Source: Gammaproteobacteria bacterium HGW-Gammaproteobacteria-1
Lineage (GTDB): Bacteria > Pseudomonadota > Gammaproteobacteria > Thiohalomonadales > Thiohalomonadaceae
NCBI GenBank assembly: GCA_002840095.1
Contig: PGZL01000005.1
Location: 1-64,000 of the forward strand
Direction: 5' to 3'
DNA length: 64,000 nucleotides
Shown: in pieces, positions 12,231-22,412 of the stretch
Position numbering within the stretch: the first letter of the stretch is position 1
Layout: each line of letters begins with the position of its first letter
Notes under the pieces: generated by a model
Database searches by the model: none
What the model saw: only the letters and a program-made list of their open reading frames with translations
What the model was told of the DNA's origin: nothing
Translations under genes and position numbers: made by a program

Positions 12231-12356
12231 CCCAGTCCCTGCACTATACTTTTCAATACCAGAGTAAATTGGTAAGGCAGTAGACGCGAAGCGAAACCCA
12301 TCCGTGACGTGTGCGGGGAGTGGGCGTCGGTTCGCTGTTGCCATAGGAGGTGCATC

Positions 12357-12728
12357 ATGGGCCACGTCGACATCAACAAGTTCATCCACCGCGGCGACGT
12401 CGTCAGCCGCGATCCCGAAGGCCATATGCTGGGTCTGCCGCCTTGGGACGAGGAGATTGCCGAGGAGCTGGCACGGAAGGAGGGCATCACGCTTACGCCT
12501 GCACACTGGGACGTGCTGCGTTTCGTGCGTGAGCATTTCCGCCGCCACGGCCGTGCGGACAGCGGGCGGGTACTGTCGGAGGCGCTGGATAGCGCATTCC
12601 ATGACCACGGCGGGCGCCGCTGGCTGTATACGCTGTTTCCCCACGGCCCGGTGGCGCAGGCTTCGCGTATCGCAGGCCTGCCCCTGCCGCCGTACACCAC
12701 GGACGCCTCGTTCGGTAGTGCGGAGTAA
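12357..12728 (+). CDS. DsrC/TusE/RspA-family protein lacking the conserved cysteines
   Basis: A 123-residue DsrC-superfamily protein. DsrC and TusE carry persulfide on a penultimate C-terminal Cys, in sulfur oxidation/reduction or tRNA thiolation. Seen: PPWDEEIAEELARKEGITLT and the C-terminal block WLYTLFPHGPVAQASRIAGLPLP. The two Cys of DsrC (in the ACxxAG and PxxCV contexts) are Ser and Tyr here, the protein contains no Cys at all, and about ten extra residues follow. Cys-poor homologues have been grouped as RspA and proposed to be regulatory. AGGAGG seven bases before ATG 12357 fixes the start. It stands alone, with no dsrAB or tus genes nearby. Confidence 0.85.
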   Translation: MGHVDINKFIHRGDVVSRDPEGHMLGLPPWDEEIAEELARKEGITLTPAHWDVLRFVREHFRRHGRADSGRVLSEALDSAFHDHGGRRWLYTLFPHGPVAQASRIAGLPLPPYTTDASFGSAE

Positions 12729-12737
12729 CCCAATAGG

Positions 12738-12813
12738 GTAGGAGCCGAGTCCTCTCGGCGAATCGGCGAACGGGCTTGCCCGTACCGCGTTCGCCCACGG
12801 AGTGGGCTCCTAC
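12738..12813. repeat. GTAGGAGCC...GGCTCCTAC palindrome
   Basis: GTAGGAGCC and GGCTCCTAC arms, with internal CTCTCGGCGAA and TTCGCCC complements, fill the gap between the DsrC-like gene and the convergent CZB gene. It is a member of the GTAGGAGC palindrome family also seen at 1-76 and 53000-53071. Confidence 0.75.
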
Positions 12814-12818
12814 ACCTG

Positions 12819-13265
12819 TTATATCAACGCCGCAATTTCCCCATCTTCCATGTGCATTACTTCCTGCTCCAGCATTTCGATGGCGGCGAGCAGGGTCTTG
12901 GACATGTCAATCAGGCTGTTGAGCAGTGCGTTGAGCTGCTCCTTGCGGTCGTCACGTTTCTTGCTCGCGCCGATCAGCTTCTGGAAAAAGCCGGTTTCCT
13001 CCACTTCGAACAACAGCTTGAAGATCTGCATGTAGATACCGTGCAGCGCCTCGTGCGGCGTTTCGATGGCATGGTAGGCGGGCAGGGACGACAGGCGCTG
13101 GCCGGGTCCGTAATACCACTTGCCGAAGGTGCAGTCGGTGTGGATGACCGGAACCTGATCGTCGTTGACAGGGAGGCCGGCGACCAGGGCCTGGGCATAG
13201 GAGCGCCATTTGATGTGGGCGGATTTGGCGGCGCGCAGGTGGGAAATGAGCTGTTTTTTGTCCAT
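12819..13265 (-). CDS. Standalone CZB (chemoreceptor zinc-binding) domain protein
   Basis: A 148-residue soluble protein made almost entirely of a CZB domain. It has a His near residue 17 (SAHIKWRSYAQAL), a Cys-x3-Trp motif near residue 45 (DCTFGKWYYGPG), and two His in ETPHEALHGIY. These are the His3-Cys zinc-site residues of the family. CZB domains usually sit at the end of chemoreceptors or diguanylate cyclases and sense zinc or hypochlorous acid. Here no methyl-accepting or GGDEF domain is attached. A C-terminal helix (LNALLNSLIDMSKTLLAAIEML) could form a coiled coil with a partner. AAGGA lies 9 nt upstream of ATG 13265. Confidence 0.8.
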   Translation of the reverse strand: MDKKQLISHLRAAKSAHIKWRSYAQALVAGLPVNDDQVPVIHTDCTFGKWYYGPGQRLSSLPAYHAIETPHEALHGIYMQIFKLLFEVEETGFFQKLIGASKKRDDRKEQLNALLNSLIDMSKTLLAAIEMLEQEVMHMEDGEIAALI

Positions 13266-13449
13266 GGTATTCGTCCTTGAGCGAATGGTTGGCGTGGTGT
13301 TCCCGGCGGGCCGGCTTTTTTACGTTATTAGCTTAATGAACTCGTCGGGTATAAGGAGAATACCTAGGGATGCAGCTGTAGGCAATAGGCGGACAAGCGC
13401 GGCAAGAATAGCGCGGGGGAATGACGGATTTATGACAGCCGGCCGCCCC

Positions 13450-13473
13450 GGCACCGGCACGGGTGCCGGTGCC
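13450..13473. terminator. Perfect GC-rich hairpin after rsmB
   Basis: GGCACCGGCAC-GG-GTGCCGGTGCC is a perfect 11-bp inverted repeat just past the rsmB stop (13487). It lacks a U-run on either strand. It probably stabilises or ends the rsmB transcript. The surrounding 13266-13449 shows no gene. Confidence 0.5.
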
Positions 13474-13486
13474 GGAGGATGGGCCG

Positions 13487-14758
13487 TCAGAGGGGCTTGC
13501 GTTCCAGCACGGCGGCGAAGAAGCCGTCGGTGTTGTGGCGGTGGGGATACAGCCGCAGCATCTCGCCCATGTCCGGCAGCGGGATGTTGCGCCGGGCCAG
13601 TACCTCGCCCACGGGGACGAGATGAAAGGTGTCATGGGCGGCGAGGAAGGCGTTGACGATGTCTTCGTTCTCTTCCCGCAGCAGGCTGCAGGTGGCGTAG
13701 ACCAGGCGCCCGCCCGGCTTCACCAGGGTGGCGGCGGCCTCCAGGATGCGCTGCTGGGTGGCGGTGATTTCATCCAGGTTGAGGGGGCGCCACTTGATGT
13801 CCGGGTTGCGGCGCACGGTACCGCTGCCGCTGCACGGCGCGTCCACCAGCACCCGGTCGGCCTTGCCGGCGAGGCGGCGCACGCGCTCGTCGCGCTCATG
13901 GCCGATGACCACGGAGCGGACGTTGTCGAGGCCGGCACGGGCCAGGCGCGGTTTCAGTTTTTCCAGCCGCTTGGCGACGATGTCGAAGGCGTAGAGGGTA
14001 CCGGAGTTGACCATCAGCGCGCCCAGCTCCAGGGTCTTGCCGCCGGCACCGGCGCAGAAATCCACCACCATTTCCCGCCGCTTGGGTTCCAGCAGCAGGC
14101 CCAGCAACTGGCTGCCCTCGTCCTGGATTTCGAACAGGCCGGCCTGGAAGCTGGGGCTCTTGAACAGCGGCGCCCGGTCGGCGCGGCGCAGGCCCAGGGG
14201 CGAGTAGGGGGTCGGTTCCAGGACGTGGCCTTCCTCGGCCAGTTGCGCCTGTACCGTGGCGCGATCGGCCTTCACCGTATTGACGCGCAGGTCCAACGTC
14301 GCCGGCTGGTTCAGCGCCTCGGCCAGGCGCAGGGTTTCCTCTTCGCCCAGCTGTGCCACCAGACGCTGCGCCAGCCACTCCGGCAGGTTGGTGCGCACCT
14401 CCAGCGGCAGATCCGGCGCGCCCAGGCTGCGTGAGCGTTCCGCCAGGACGCGTCCTTCGAAGCCGGGGCGTTCCGGATAACCGGCCTGTTCCAGCGCACG
14501 TGCGCTCCAGCCCTGCTGGGTGAGCAGCTGCACCGCTACCAGGGCGGTGGCCGGGGCATCGGGGCCGGCAGCGTGACGCAGCATGGCGAGACGGCGCAGG
14601 CAGGCGTAGACGGTCTCCGCGACGGCGCCGCGATCACGCACGCCCAGCTCGCGATTCTCGCGGAAATAGCGCTCCATGGCCTTGTCTGCCGCCGAACGGC
14701 CGTTGAGGATGGAGGCCAGCAGGGCGGCGGAGTGCTTGAGCAGGGCGTTGTGTTTCAT
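13487..14758 (-). CDS. rsmB: RsmB/NOP-family rRNA (cytosine-5) methyltransferase
   Basis: A 423-residue S-adenosylmethionine-dependent RNA m5C methyltransferase that in E. coli modifies 16S rRNA. An N-terminal NusB-like helical domain (residues 1-140) precedes the catalytic domain. Motifs seen: VVDFCAGAGGKTLELGA (SAM binding, about 240), VDAPCSGSGTVRRNPD (motif IV with Pro-Cys) and VYATCSLLREENE (motif VI catalytic Cys). Length matches RsmB (429 in E. coli). The ORF remains open upstream through the palindrome 14765-14848, but ATG 14758 (MKHNALLK) is the natural start. In E. coli rsmB follows fmt; here it follows hflD, replacing the usual purB neighbour. The exact target base is inferred. Confidence 0.85.
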   Translation of the reverse strand: MKHNALLKHSAALLASILNGRSAADKAMERYFRENRELGVRDRGAVAETVYACLRRLAMLRHAAGPDAPATALVAVQLLTQQGWSARALEQAGYPERPGFEGRVLAERSRSLGAPDLPLEVRTNLPEWLAQRLVAQLGEEETLRLAEALNQPATLDLRVNTVKADRATVQAQLAEEGHVLEPTPYSPLGLRRADRAPLFKSPSFQAGLFEIQDEGSQLLGLLLEPKRREMVVDFCAGAGGKTLELGALMVNSGTLYAFDIVAKRLEKLKPRLARAGLDNVRSVVIGHERDERVRRLAGKADRVLVDAPCSGSGTVRRNPDIKWRPLNLDEITATQQRILEAAATLVKPGGRLVYATCSLLREENEDIVNAFLAAHDTFHLVPVGEVLARRNIPLPDMGEMLRLYPHRHNTDGFFAAVLERKPL

Positions 14759-14764
14759 AGTTAA

Positions 14765-14848
14765 GTCGCAAGTTTCAAGTTGCAAGTTGCAAGTTAAACA
14801 AAGGGCAAGAAATGGTTTTCTTGCAACTTGTAACTTGTCACTTGCAAC
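14765..14848. repeat. Tandem-word palindrome (CAAGTTG family)
   Basis: Arm 14765-14795 is a run of CAAGTTT/CAAGTTG words with 7-base spacing. Arm 14820-14848 is the inverse, made of CTTGCAA/CTTGTAA words. The loop is 24 nt. It fills the hflD-rsmB gap exactly. Confidence 0.85.
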
Positions 14849-14853
14849 TGGGG

Positions 14854-15483
14854 TTAGTGTGTCATCTGCGCCAGCAGGCGCTCCGCCTCGTTGAGGAAGG
14901 TCTTGCGCCGGAACAGCAGTTGCAGCCGGCTGCCGCCGCTCTGGCTCCACAGTACCGCCGAGCGCATGCCGGCCAGCAGCAGGGCGCGCACCCGGTTCGC
15001 CGTGTCCGGGTTTTGCAGGTGGCCGTGCTCGCCGGTGACCATGATGCGTGGTTGCAGGGTGCTGACGGTGTTGACGTAGATGTCGGCCAGGGCGGCGATG
15101 ACGCTGTCATGGGTGGCGTGGAAATGGGTCATCTGGCGCTCGGCCTTTTCCAGTCCCTCGGCGATGGTGGCGAGCAGGTCCTTGCGCGCGGCCATCTTGC
15201 GTTCCAGGGTGAGCAGGGCCACGGCGTAGCGGGTCAGTTCCAGGTCGCGCGCCGCGCTGTCGCCGCCGAGCTGCCGCCGCACCGTCTGCAGGCCGTGGCG
15301 CAGGGCGGAGAGGTCGCCGTAGACGTCGACGGTGGCGTCGGCGTTGCGCACGAACAGGCTGCGGATCACGGTCTCGAAGGGCGCCTGCTCCACCATGCCC
15401 CGGCGCGCGGTCTGCGCCACCAGGGACACGGCCTGGAACAGGCCGGCCAGGGCCAGGGTTTTGTCGGTAATCGTTTTGCTCAT
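14854..15483 (-). CDS. hflD: Lysogenisation regulator HflD homologue
   Basis: A 209-residue all-helical protein of the HflD family, which in E. coli binds phage lambda CII at the membrane periphery. Its housekeeping role is unclear. Seen: DKTLALAGLFQAVSLVAQTARRG at the N terminus and a C-terminal RVRALLLAGMRSAVLWSQSGGSRLQLLF block typical of the family. Length is close to the 213 residues of E. coli HflD. ATG 15483 begins 4 nt after the mnmA stop, preserving the widespread mnmA-hflD operon. The upstream in-frame extension lies inside mnmA and is ignored. Confidence 0.9.
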   Translation of the reverse strand: MSKTITDKTLALAGLFQAVSLVAQTARRGMVEQAPFETVIRSLFVRNADATVDVYGDLSALRHGLQTVRRQLGGDSAARDLELTRYAVALLTLERKMAARKDLLATIAEGLEKAERQMTHFHATHDSVIAALADIYVNTVSTLQPRIMVTGEHGHLQNPDTANRVRALLLAGMRSAVLWSQSGGSRLQLLFRRKTFLNEAERLLAQMTH

Positions 15484-15487
15484 CGGG

Positions 15488-16588
15488 TCAGTCCGGAAAG
15501 GCAGGCGTGGTCTGTTCGATAATGCCGCCGCCGAGGCAGACGTCGTCGTCGTAAAACACGACGGACTGGCCCGGGGTGACGGCGCGCTGGGCCTGGGCAA
15601 AGGACACCTGGCAGCGTTCGGCGTTCAGGGCCGTGATGGTACAGGGTTGATCGCCCTGGCGGTAGCGCACCTTGCCGTGGCAGGGATGCGGCGCGGCCGG
15701 CGGGCGGCCCGCCACCCAGTGCAGCTGTCCCGCCTCCAGTGCGCTGCTGAACAGGCGCGGGTGGTCGTGGCCCTGGGCCACCACGAGGACGTTGCGCTCC
15801 AGCTCCTTGTCCACCACGTACCAGGGGGCTTCGCCGTGCTCCTTGCGGCCGCCGATGCCCAGGCCCTGGCGCTGTCCCAGGGTGTAATACATCAGGCCGT
15901 CGTGGCGGCCGACGAGCTCGCCGTCCGGAGTACGCATGTCGCCGGGGCAGGCGGGCAGGTAGCGGGCGAGGAAGTCCTTGAAGCGGCGCTCGCCGATGAA
16001 GCAGATGCCGGTGCTGTCCTTTTTGTCGTGGGTGACGAGGCCGTGCTCCTGGGCCAGGCTGCGTACTTCGCTCTTGCGCAGCTCGCCCACCGGGAACAGG
16101 GTGCGCGACAGCTGCTCCTGTTGCAGGGTGTAGAGGAAGTAGCTCTGGTCCTTGTCCGGATCCAGGCCCTTGCGCAGGCGGTATATGCCGTCCACGGCAT
16201 CGACGCGGGCATAGTGGCCGGTGGCGATGGCGTCGGCGCCCAGTTGCAGGGCGTGGTCGAGAAAGGCGCGGAACTTGATCTCCTTGTTGCACAGGATGTC
16301 CGGGTTGGGCGTGCGCCCGGCGCTGTATTCGGCCAGGAAGTGACTGAACACCCGTTCCCAGTATTCGGCGGAGAAATTGATGGTGTGCAGCGGGATGCCC
16401 AGCTTCTCGCACACCGCGCGCGCATCGGCCAGGTCGGCGGCGGCGGCGCAATAGTCCTGGTCGTCGTCCTCCTCCCAGTTCTTCATGAACAGCCCTTCCA
16501 CGCGATATCCCTGCTGCTGGAGCAGCAGCGCGGCGACGGAAGAATCCACGCCGCCAGACAGGCCGACGATGACGTAGGGGCGGGTCAT
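15488..16588 (-). CDS. mnmA: tRNA-specific 2-thiouridylase MnmA
   Basis: A 366-residue enzyme that thiolates U34 of Lys, Glu and Gln tRNAs, using ATP and sulfur relayed by IscS/TusE-type carriers. Seen: the PP-loop [13 protein letters not shown] (residues 9-21), [10 protein letters not shown], the catalytic Cys in [12 protein letters not shown] (near residue 100), ATGHYAR, and the second catalytic Cys in [12 protein letters not shown] (near 195). The start is ATG 16588, with GAGAGG seven bases upstream; a longer ORF to 16636 lacks a site. First of the mnmA-hflD pair. MnmA acts on tRNA-Glu, which is relevant to the aberrant tRNA-Glu-like gene at 52156. Confidence 0.96.
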   Translation of the reverse strand: MTRPYVIVGLSGGVDSSVAALLLQQQGYRVEGLFMKNWEEDDDQDYCAAAADLADARAVCEKLGIPLHTINFSAEYWERVFSHFLAEYSAGRTPNPDILCNKEIKFRAFLDHALQLGADAIATGHYARVDAVDGIYRLRKGLDPDKDQSYFLYTLQQEQLSRTLFPVGELRKSEVRSLAQEHGLVTHDKKDSTGICFIGERRFKDFLARYLPACPGDMRTPDGELVGRHDGLMYYTLGQRQGLGIGGRKEHGEAPWYVVDKELERNVLVVAQGHDHPRLFSSALEAGQLHWVAGRPPAAPHPCHGKVRYRQGDQPCTITALNAERCQVSFAQAQRAVTPGQSVVFYDDDVCLGGGIIEQTTPAFPD

Positions 16589-16638
16589 GCCGCGGCCTCT
16601 CGCGTACGGGGCGGAACAGCAACCAGCCACCAACACAG

Positions 16639-16709
16639 TGGCGCAGAGGCGCGGAGGGCGCAGAGAATAGCGTTACATGTCTTCTCTGCGTCTCCGCGTC
16701 TCTGCGCCA
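16639..16709. repeat. Tandem-word palindrome (GCAGAGGC family)
   Basis: Arms 16639-16667 and 16682-16709 are inverse copies built from GCAGAG/GCGGAG words, with a 14-nt loop. It lies between nudJ and mnmA, on the mRNA if the two are co-transcribed. Same word family as 10846-10912. Confidence 0.85.
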
Positions 16710-16750
16710 GGTTGTGGAAGTTTATCCAGTGGAGCATGAGGAGGCGCCCG

Positions 16751-17197
16751 CTACATCTCGGTCAGCAGGTCGAGCGGGTAGCGCTTGCCGGCAAGGTAGT
16801 CGTCGATGCAGCGCAGCACCAGCGGGCTGCGCAGGGCGTCGCCCAGGGCTGCCACCTCGTCGCGGCTGAACCACGCCGCGCGCAGGATGCCGGTGTCGAG
16901 GGGACGTGCCGGGTCATGGCCGGTGATGCGGCCGGTGAAGGCGAAACGCAGGTAGGTGATGTCACTGTCCGGCTTGCGCCAGCGGTACACGCCCAGCACC
17001 GCCTCGGGCACGAAGTCGTAGCCGGTTTCTTCCAGCGTTTCGCGCGCCGCGCCGGTGATGGGGCTTTCGTCCTCTTCCAGGTGGCCGGCGGGCTGGTTAT
17101 ACACTACGCGGCCGTCGGCCTCTTCCTCCACCAGGAGGAACTTTCCGTCCCGCTCCAGCACGCTGGCCACGGTGACGTGGGGTTTCCAGATTTCCAT
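16751..17197 (-). CDS. nudJ: NUDIX phosphohydrolase NudJ
   Basis: A 148-residue NUDIX hydrolase; E. coli NudJ dephosphorylates nucleoside di- and triphosphates and HMP-pyrophosphate. The NUDIX box is complete: [20 protein letters not shown] (residues 38-57), followed by TGY. The N-terminal [22 protein letters not shown] is the usual first strand pair. It occupies its E. coli position between rluE and mnmA. Its start (ATG 17197) lies about 100 nt inside the 3' end of the rluE reading frame. Confidence 0.92.
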   Translation of the reverse strand: MEIWKPHVTVASVLERDGKFLLVEEEADGRVVYNQPAGHLEEDESPITGAARETLEETGYDFVPEAVLGVYRWRKPDSDITYLRFAFTGRITGHDPARPLDTGILRAAWFSRDEVAALGDALRSPLVLRCIDDYLAGKRYPLDLLTEM

Positions 17198-17765
17198 GTT
17201 TGCCTTCCTTTACCAATGTTGCGTATTCGTGTTGCGCCAGTTCGCGCCATTGCCCCGGCGCCAGCCCGGCGAGGGTGTACGGGCCGATGGCCCAGCGCAC
17301 CAGGCGCAGGGTGGGATGGCCCACGGCGGCGGTCATGCGCCGCACCTGGCGGTTGCGCCCTTCGCTGATGACCAGTTCGATCCAGCCGGTCGGGATGGCG
17401 GCACGATAGCGGATCGGCGGGTCGCGCGGCCACAGTTCCGGTGCCGCCATGAGGCGCGCCTGTGCCGGCGCGGTCGGGCCGTCGCCCAGAGTCACCCCCT
17501 GCCGCAGCTGTTCCAGCGCGGCCTCGTCCGGCACCCCTTCCACCTGTACCCAGTAGGTCTTGGGCAGTTTGTGGCGCGGGTGACTGATGCGGTGTTGCAG
17601 CGCGCCGTCGTCGGTGAGCAGCAGCAGGCCCTCGCTATCCCGATCCAGCCGGCCGGCAGGGCGGACGGCCGGTATGGCCAGGTAGTCCGCCAGGGTGGGG
17701 CGGCCCTGGTCGTCGGTGAACTGGGGCAGCACGTCGTAGGGCTTGTTGAACAGGATGACGGTCAC
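17097..17765 (-). CDS. rluE: 23S rRNA pseudouridine synthase RluE-type
   Basis: A 222-residue RsuA/RluB/E/F-family pseudouridine synthase without an S4 domain. Seen: [15 protein letters not shown] near the start, the catalytic motif [20 protein letters not shown] with its Asp, and the [21 protein letters not shown] block. The recognisable fold ends near residue 185. The last 35 or so residues (rich in Arg, Gly and Pro) are read from within nudJ in another frame, giving a 101-nt overlap. Either the overlap is real or a frameshift or missed stop has extended the protein. The order rluE-nudJ-mnmA-hflD matches E. coli. Confidence 0.88.
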   Translation of the reverse strand: MTVILFNKPYDVLPQFTDDQGRPTLADYLAIPAVRPAGRLDRDSEGLLLLTDDGALQHRISHPRHKLPKTYWVQVEGVPDEAALEQLRQGVTLGDGPTAPAQARLMAAPELWPRDPPIRYRAAIPTGWIELVISEGRNRQVRRMTAAVGHPTLRLVRWAIGPYTLAGLAPGQWRELAQHEYATLVKEGKHGNLETPRHRGQRAGAGRKVPPGGGRGRRPRSV

Positions 17766-17867
17766 GGAGCGGAAGCGGGCTAGGGCGGATGGATGCGTGC
17801 GGCGTTGCGGTTATGGTACCGTTGCCCGGTTCGCAATACCACAGCCCACCACAAGAAGAATAAGCCC

Positions 17868-20729
17868 ATGTCCTACGGGTTGCGTAGCATACGGCGGCGC
17901 ATCATCGCGTTGTCGCTGATCCTCGCCATGCTGTTGCTCGGTGCGGTTTTCCATACCGAGAATCGCGTGCGCGAGGTGGCCGACCGTTCCCAGGAGGATG
18001 TGGTTCGCCTGCAGGCCTTTACCGCCGGCGTCGCCGGATTGAAGAACACCGTGTACTCCATGGAGGGCAGCCTGTACCGCTATACGGTGTTGCAGGATGA
18101 GTCGGCGCGCGCCAGCGTCGAGTCGCTGCTGCTTGAGATCGCACGGACCAGCCGGGCCCTGCGCGATTCCGACGTCATCGCCGACGATGACCTGCATCGC
18201 AGCCTCGACACCCTGGCGGACACGCTCGCCCTGGTGGACAGGGAGGTGCGCGACCTGCTCGACATCATCGCCACCCTGGACCGGCGTTTTCCCGCCGCCC
18301 CGATCATCACCGGCAAACTGTACCCGCTGAACATCGCCTTTATTACCGCGCTGGAAGAGGCCATGCTGGACCTCGAGGTGGAAGCAGGCGGCGCCTACGC
18401 CCGCGACATGCAGCAGCTGTTGCAGGAGGTGCGCTACTTGTGGTCGCAGCAGATCGGTACCGTACGGGTCTATATCGCCAACCGCTCCGGCGTGTTCGGT
18501 TCGCCCGAGGCCGGCATGCAGCAGCAGCTGCACAACCGCGCCCAGTACATGGACGAAATCCGCCGCCATATCGAAACCATGCAGCGGCAGGCGCGTGCCT
18601 CGCAGCTGGGTTTGCTGGAAAACTCGCTGGCGACGCTGTCGTCCATCGTGGACGAATACGAAGGGCATTTCAGCGACACTGTCGAAATCTACCAATCGGG
18701 CGGCTGGCGCGGCGACATCGCCGTCCTGCGCAACACCATCCAGCCGCTGTTTTCAGGGGTGCGGCGCATCTTCAGCGCCATGGACACCCGCCTGGGCGCA
18801 CTGGGCTCGGAGGGTGTCATCGGATCGTTGCGCCTGACGGAGGAGCTGACCACCTTCCTCTGGCGCGTGACCGGCGTGGTGCTGCTGCTCCTGGTGGCCG
18901 GTTATCTGGCCTATGAACTGACCATCCGCCGTCCCATCGATCAGGTCATCATGGCCCTGCGAGCCCTGGGCAAGGGCGAGGCCTACACCCCGCTGCTGAA
19001 GACCTACGCCTACGAAACCGAATCGCTGCTCAACGCCTTCCGCGAGATGCAGAACCAGGTGAACGGCCGCGAGCTGCGCCTCAGTTCGATCCTCGACAAT
19101 GCCAGCGACGGCATCATCACCATCAACGAACAGGGCGTCATCGAAACCTTCAATGCGGCGGCCGAGTCACTGTTCCGCTACCAGGCCGAGGAGGTGATCG
19201 GGCAGAAGGTCAACCTCCTGATGCCGCACCCCATGCGCGACGAGCACGATCTCTATGTGCAGCGCTACATCGAGACCGGCGAGCAGCGCATCATCGGCAA
19301 CGAGATGAACGTCAGCGCGCAGCGCAAGGACGGCACGATATTCCCCATGTCCATCAAGGTGGGGGAAATGCTGCTGGAGGGACAGCGCTATTTCACCGCC
19401 ATCGTCTCGGACATCAGCGAGCGCAAGGCGATGCTCGACCACCTGCGTCACCTGGCGGAGCACGATTCACTCACCGGGCTCTATAACCGTCAGTATTTTA
19501 CCGACGAGATGGAACGCGTGATCCAGCGCTCCATGCGCCAGAAGGGCTTGAACTGCGCGCTGCTCTATATCGATCTGGACAACTTCAAGTTCGTCAACGA
19601 CACCCTGGGGCACCTAGCCGGCGATCGGGTCCTGATTGAGGTGGCCGGCCTGATCACCAAGCGCGGCCGCAAGAGCGACCTCATCGCCCGCCTCGGCGGT
19701 GACGAGTTCGCGCTGCTGCTGTACGACGTCGATCTGGAACAGGCGCACTTCACCGCCGAGAGCTACCGCCAGATGATGGCCGACTACACCTTCCGCCATG
19801 ACGGACGGGTGGTGGATATCGGCTGTTCCATCGGCCTGGCGATGTTCGAGAACGACGTGGCATCGCGTGAGGATCTGATGGCGCGTGCCGACATCGCCTG
19901 CCACATGGCCAAGCGCGCCGGCCGCAACAGCGTGCACCTGTACCGCGCCGACGACCGCGCCAACATGGATACCATGTTTGCCGACATGGGCTGGGCGCGC
20001 AGCATCAAACAGGCCATCGACCAGGACGGTTTCGCGTTCGCCCTGCAGCCCATCGTCACCATCCCGCAGCGCGAGGTGGTCAGCTACGAGTTGCTGCTGC
20101 GCATGCGCGGCGAGAACGGCGAAATCATCATGCCCTCCGGCTTCATGCCCTCGGCGGAGCGCTTCGGCCTGATCCTGGAAATCGACCGCTGGGTGGTGCG
20201 CCATGCCATCCGCCTGCTGTCCGAGGGCGTGGTGGAGCCGTCGGCCCGGCTTTCGGTCAACCTTTCCGCCATGGCCATCGGCGACAATGAAGTGCTGCGC
20301 CTGATTAACGAAGGCCTGGAGCGTTACCAGACCGATGCCCGCCGGCTGACCTTCGAGATCACGGAAACCATCGCCATGGCCGATCTGGGGGCCGCGGTGG
20401 AGTTTCTCTCCAGCCTGCGTGCGCTGGGTTGCGCCACCGCCCTGGATGACTTCGGCGTGGGCTACAGTTCGTTCGCCTATCTCAAGGACCTGCCGGTGGA
20501 CTACGTCAAAATCGACGGCTCCTTCGTGCGCGACATCGCCAAGGATACGGTGCAGCTGGCCATGGTGAAGTCCATGAACGAGATTGCCCATGCCATGGGC
20601 AAGCGCACCGTGGCCGAATACGTGGACAACGACGAGGTACTGCGCCTGCTGGGTGAGATCGGCGTCGATTTCGCCCAGGGCTATCTCACCGGCAAGCCGC
20701 GCCTGATCGACGCGCCCGCGAACGCCTGA
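17868..20729 (+). CDS. Membrane PAS-GGDEF-EAL cyclic-di-GMP protein
   Basis: A 953-residue sensor for cyclic-di-GMP turnover. A transmembrane helix (about residues 13-30) leads into a roughly 310-residue periplasmic helical sensor, a second helix (about 330-350), a HAMP-like linker, a PAS domain (about 400-525), a GGDEF domain (GGDEF intact near 610) and an EAL domain (about 710-950). The EAL signature reads ELL (YELLLR), which keeps the catalytic Glu. SVNLSA, the ETIA Glu, DDFGVGYSSFAYLKDLP and VKIDGSF are also present, so both activities look possible. The start is ATG 17868; upstream ORF sequence has no ribosome-binding site. It sits between rluE and icd, which are neighbours in E. coli, so it appears inserted. 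Confidence 0.93.
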   Translation: MSYGLRSIRRRIIALSLILAMLLLGAVFHTENRVREVADRSQEDVVRLQAFTAGVAGLKNTVYSMEGSLYRYTVLQDESARASVESLLLEIARTSRALRDSDVIADDDLHRSLDTLADTLALVDREVRDLLDIIATLDRRFPAAPIITGKLYPLNIAFITALEEAMLDLEVEAGGAYARDMQQLLQEVRYLWSQQIGTVRVYIANRSGVFGSPEAGMQQQLHNRAQYMDEIRRHIETMQRQARASQLGLLENSLATLSSIVDEYEGHFSDTVEIYQSGGWRGDIAVLRNTIQPLFSGVRRIFSAMDTRLGALGSEGVIGSLRLTEELTTFLWRVTGVVLLLLVAGYLAYELTIRRPIDQVIMALRALGKGEAYTPLLKTYAYETESLLNAFREMQNQVNGRELRLSSILDNASDGIITINEQGVIETFNAAAESLFRYQAEEVIGQKVNLLMPHPMRDEHDLYVQRYIETGEQRIIGNEMNVSAQRKDGTIFPMSIKVGEMLLEGQRYFTAIVSDISERKAMLDHLRHLAEHDSLTGLYNRQYFTDEMERVIQRSMRQKGLNCALLYIDLDNFKFVNDTLGHLAGDRVLIEVAGLITKRGRKSDLIARLGGDEFALLLYDVDLEQAHFTAESYRQMMADYTFRHDGRVVDIGCSIGLAMFENDVASREDLMARADIACHMAKRAGRNSVHLYRADDRANMDTMFADMGWARSIKQAIDQDGFAFALQPIVTIPQREVVSYELLLRMRGENGEIIMPSGFMPSAERFGLILEIDRWVVRHAIRLLSEGVVEPSARLSVNLSAMAIGDNEVLRLINEGLERYQTDARRLTFEITETIAMADLGAAVEFLSSLRALGCATALDDFGVGYSSFAYLKDLPVDYVKIDGSFVRDIAKDTVQLAMVKSMNEIAHAMGKRTVAEYVDNDEVLRLLGEIGVDFAQGYLTGKPRLIDAPANA

Positions 20730-20807
20730 TTCCGCGGCAACTTACGCCGCCCGCCGCCGGGTGGTAGAATCCGGCGTCATTTTTCCCGCTATCCCACGGA
20801 GCAGTTC

Positions 20808-22064
<1,257 letters not shown>

Positions 22065-22082
22065 TTTGTGGCAATACAAGGG

Positions 22083-22123
22083 CGGGGCAGGTATCCGGGG
22101 AGGGGGCCTGCCCCGTTTTTTTT
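22083..22123 (+). terminator. Intrinsic terminator of icd
   Basis: CGGGGCAGG (22083-22091) pairs with CCTGCCCCG (22107-22115) and is followed by eight T. Placed 19 nt after the icd stop. Strong rho-independent form. Confidence 0.9.
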
Positions 22124-22412
22124 GGTGTCGTTGGTTGTGCGCTATCGCGCGGTTTTGTTGTCTTTGCTCCGCCAAAGAAAGTAACCAAAGAAAGGCGGGC
22201 CCGACTCCCGCGCCCTTCGGGTTCCCTGCGCTTCTCGCCCGAATCGGCGCTCGCCTACGCGCCGTCCCTGGCGCGAAGGCGAGGACAGGCCATCCATGGC
22301 CTGTCCCCTTCGGGCTTAATCCGATTCGGGCTGCGATGCTCGGCGCGGCAGACGGGGGGAAGACGAACGTCAAAATCCCAAGAAACAAACGGGTGTGCGC
22401 ATAGCGCACACC
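22124..22412 (+). repeat. Long intergenic repeat, copy A (diverged)
   Basis: Non-coding repeat beginning near GCGCTATCGCGCGG, continuing AAAGAAAGTAACCAAAGAAA, GGGTTCCCTGCGCTTCTCGCC and CATCCATGGCCTGTCC, and ending GGGCTGCGATGCTCGG. It is a diverged copy of the element at 49300-49640 in the same orientation. ORFs across it are spurious. Together with copy B it fills the whole 863-bp icd-clpS gap up to about 22745. Confidence 0.8.

Noticed and set aside
14759-14950. In-frame upstream extension of rsmB
   Set aside because: It is encoded by the CAAGTTG palindrome and the hflD gene; the family N terminus begins at ATG 14758.
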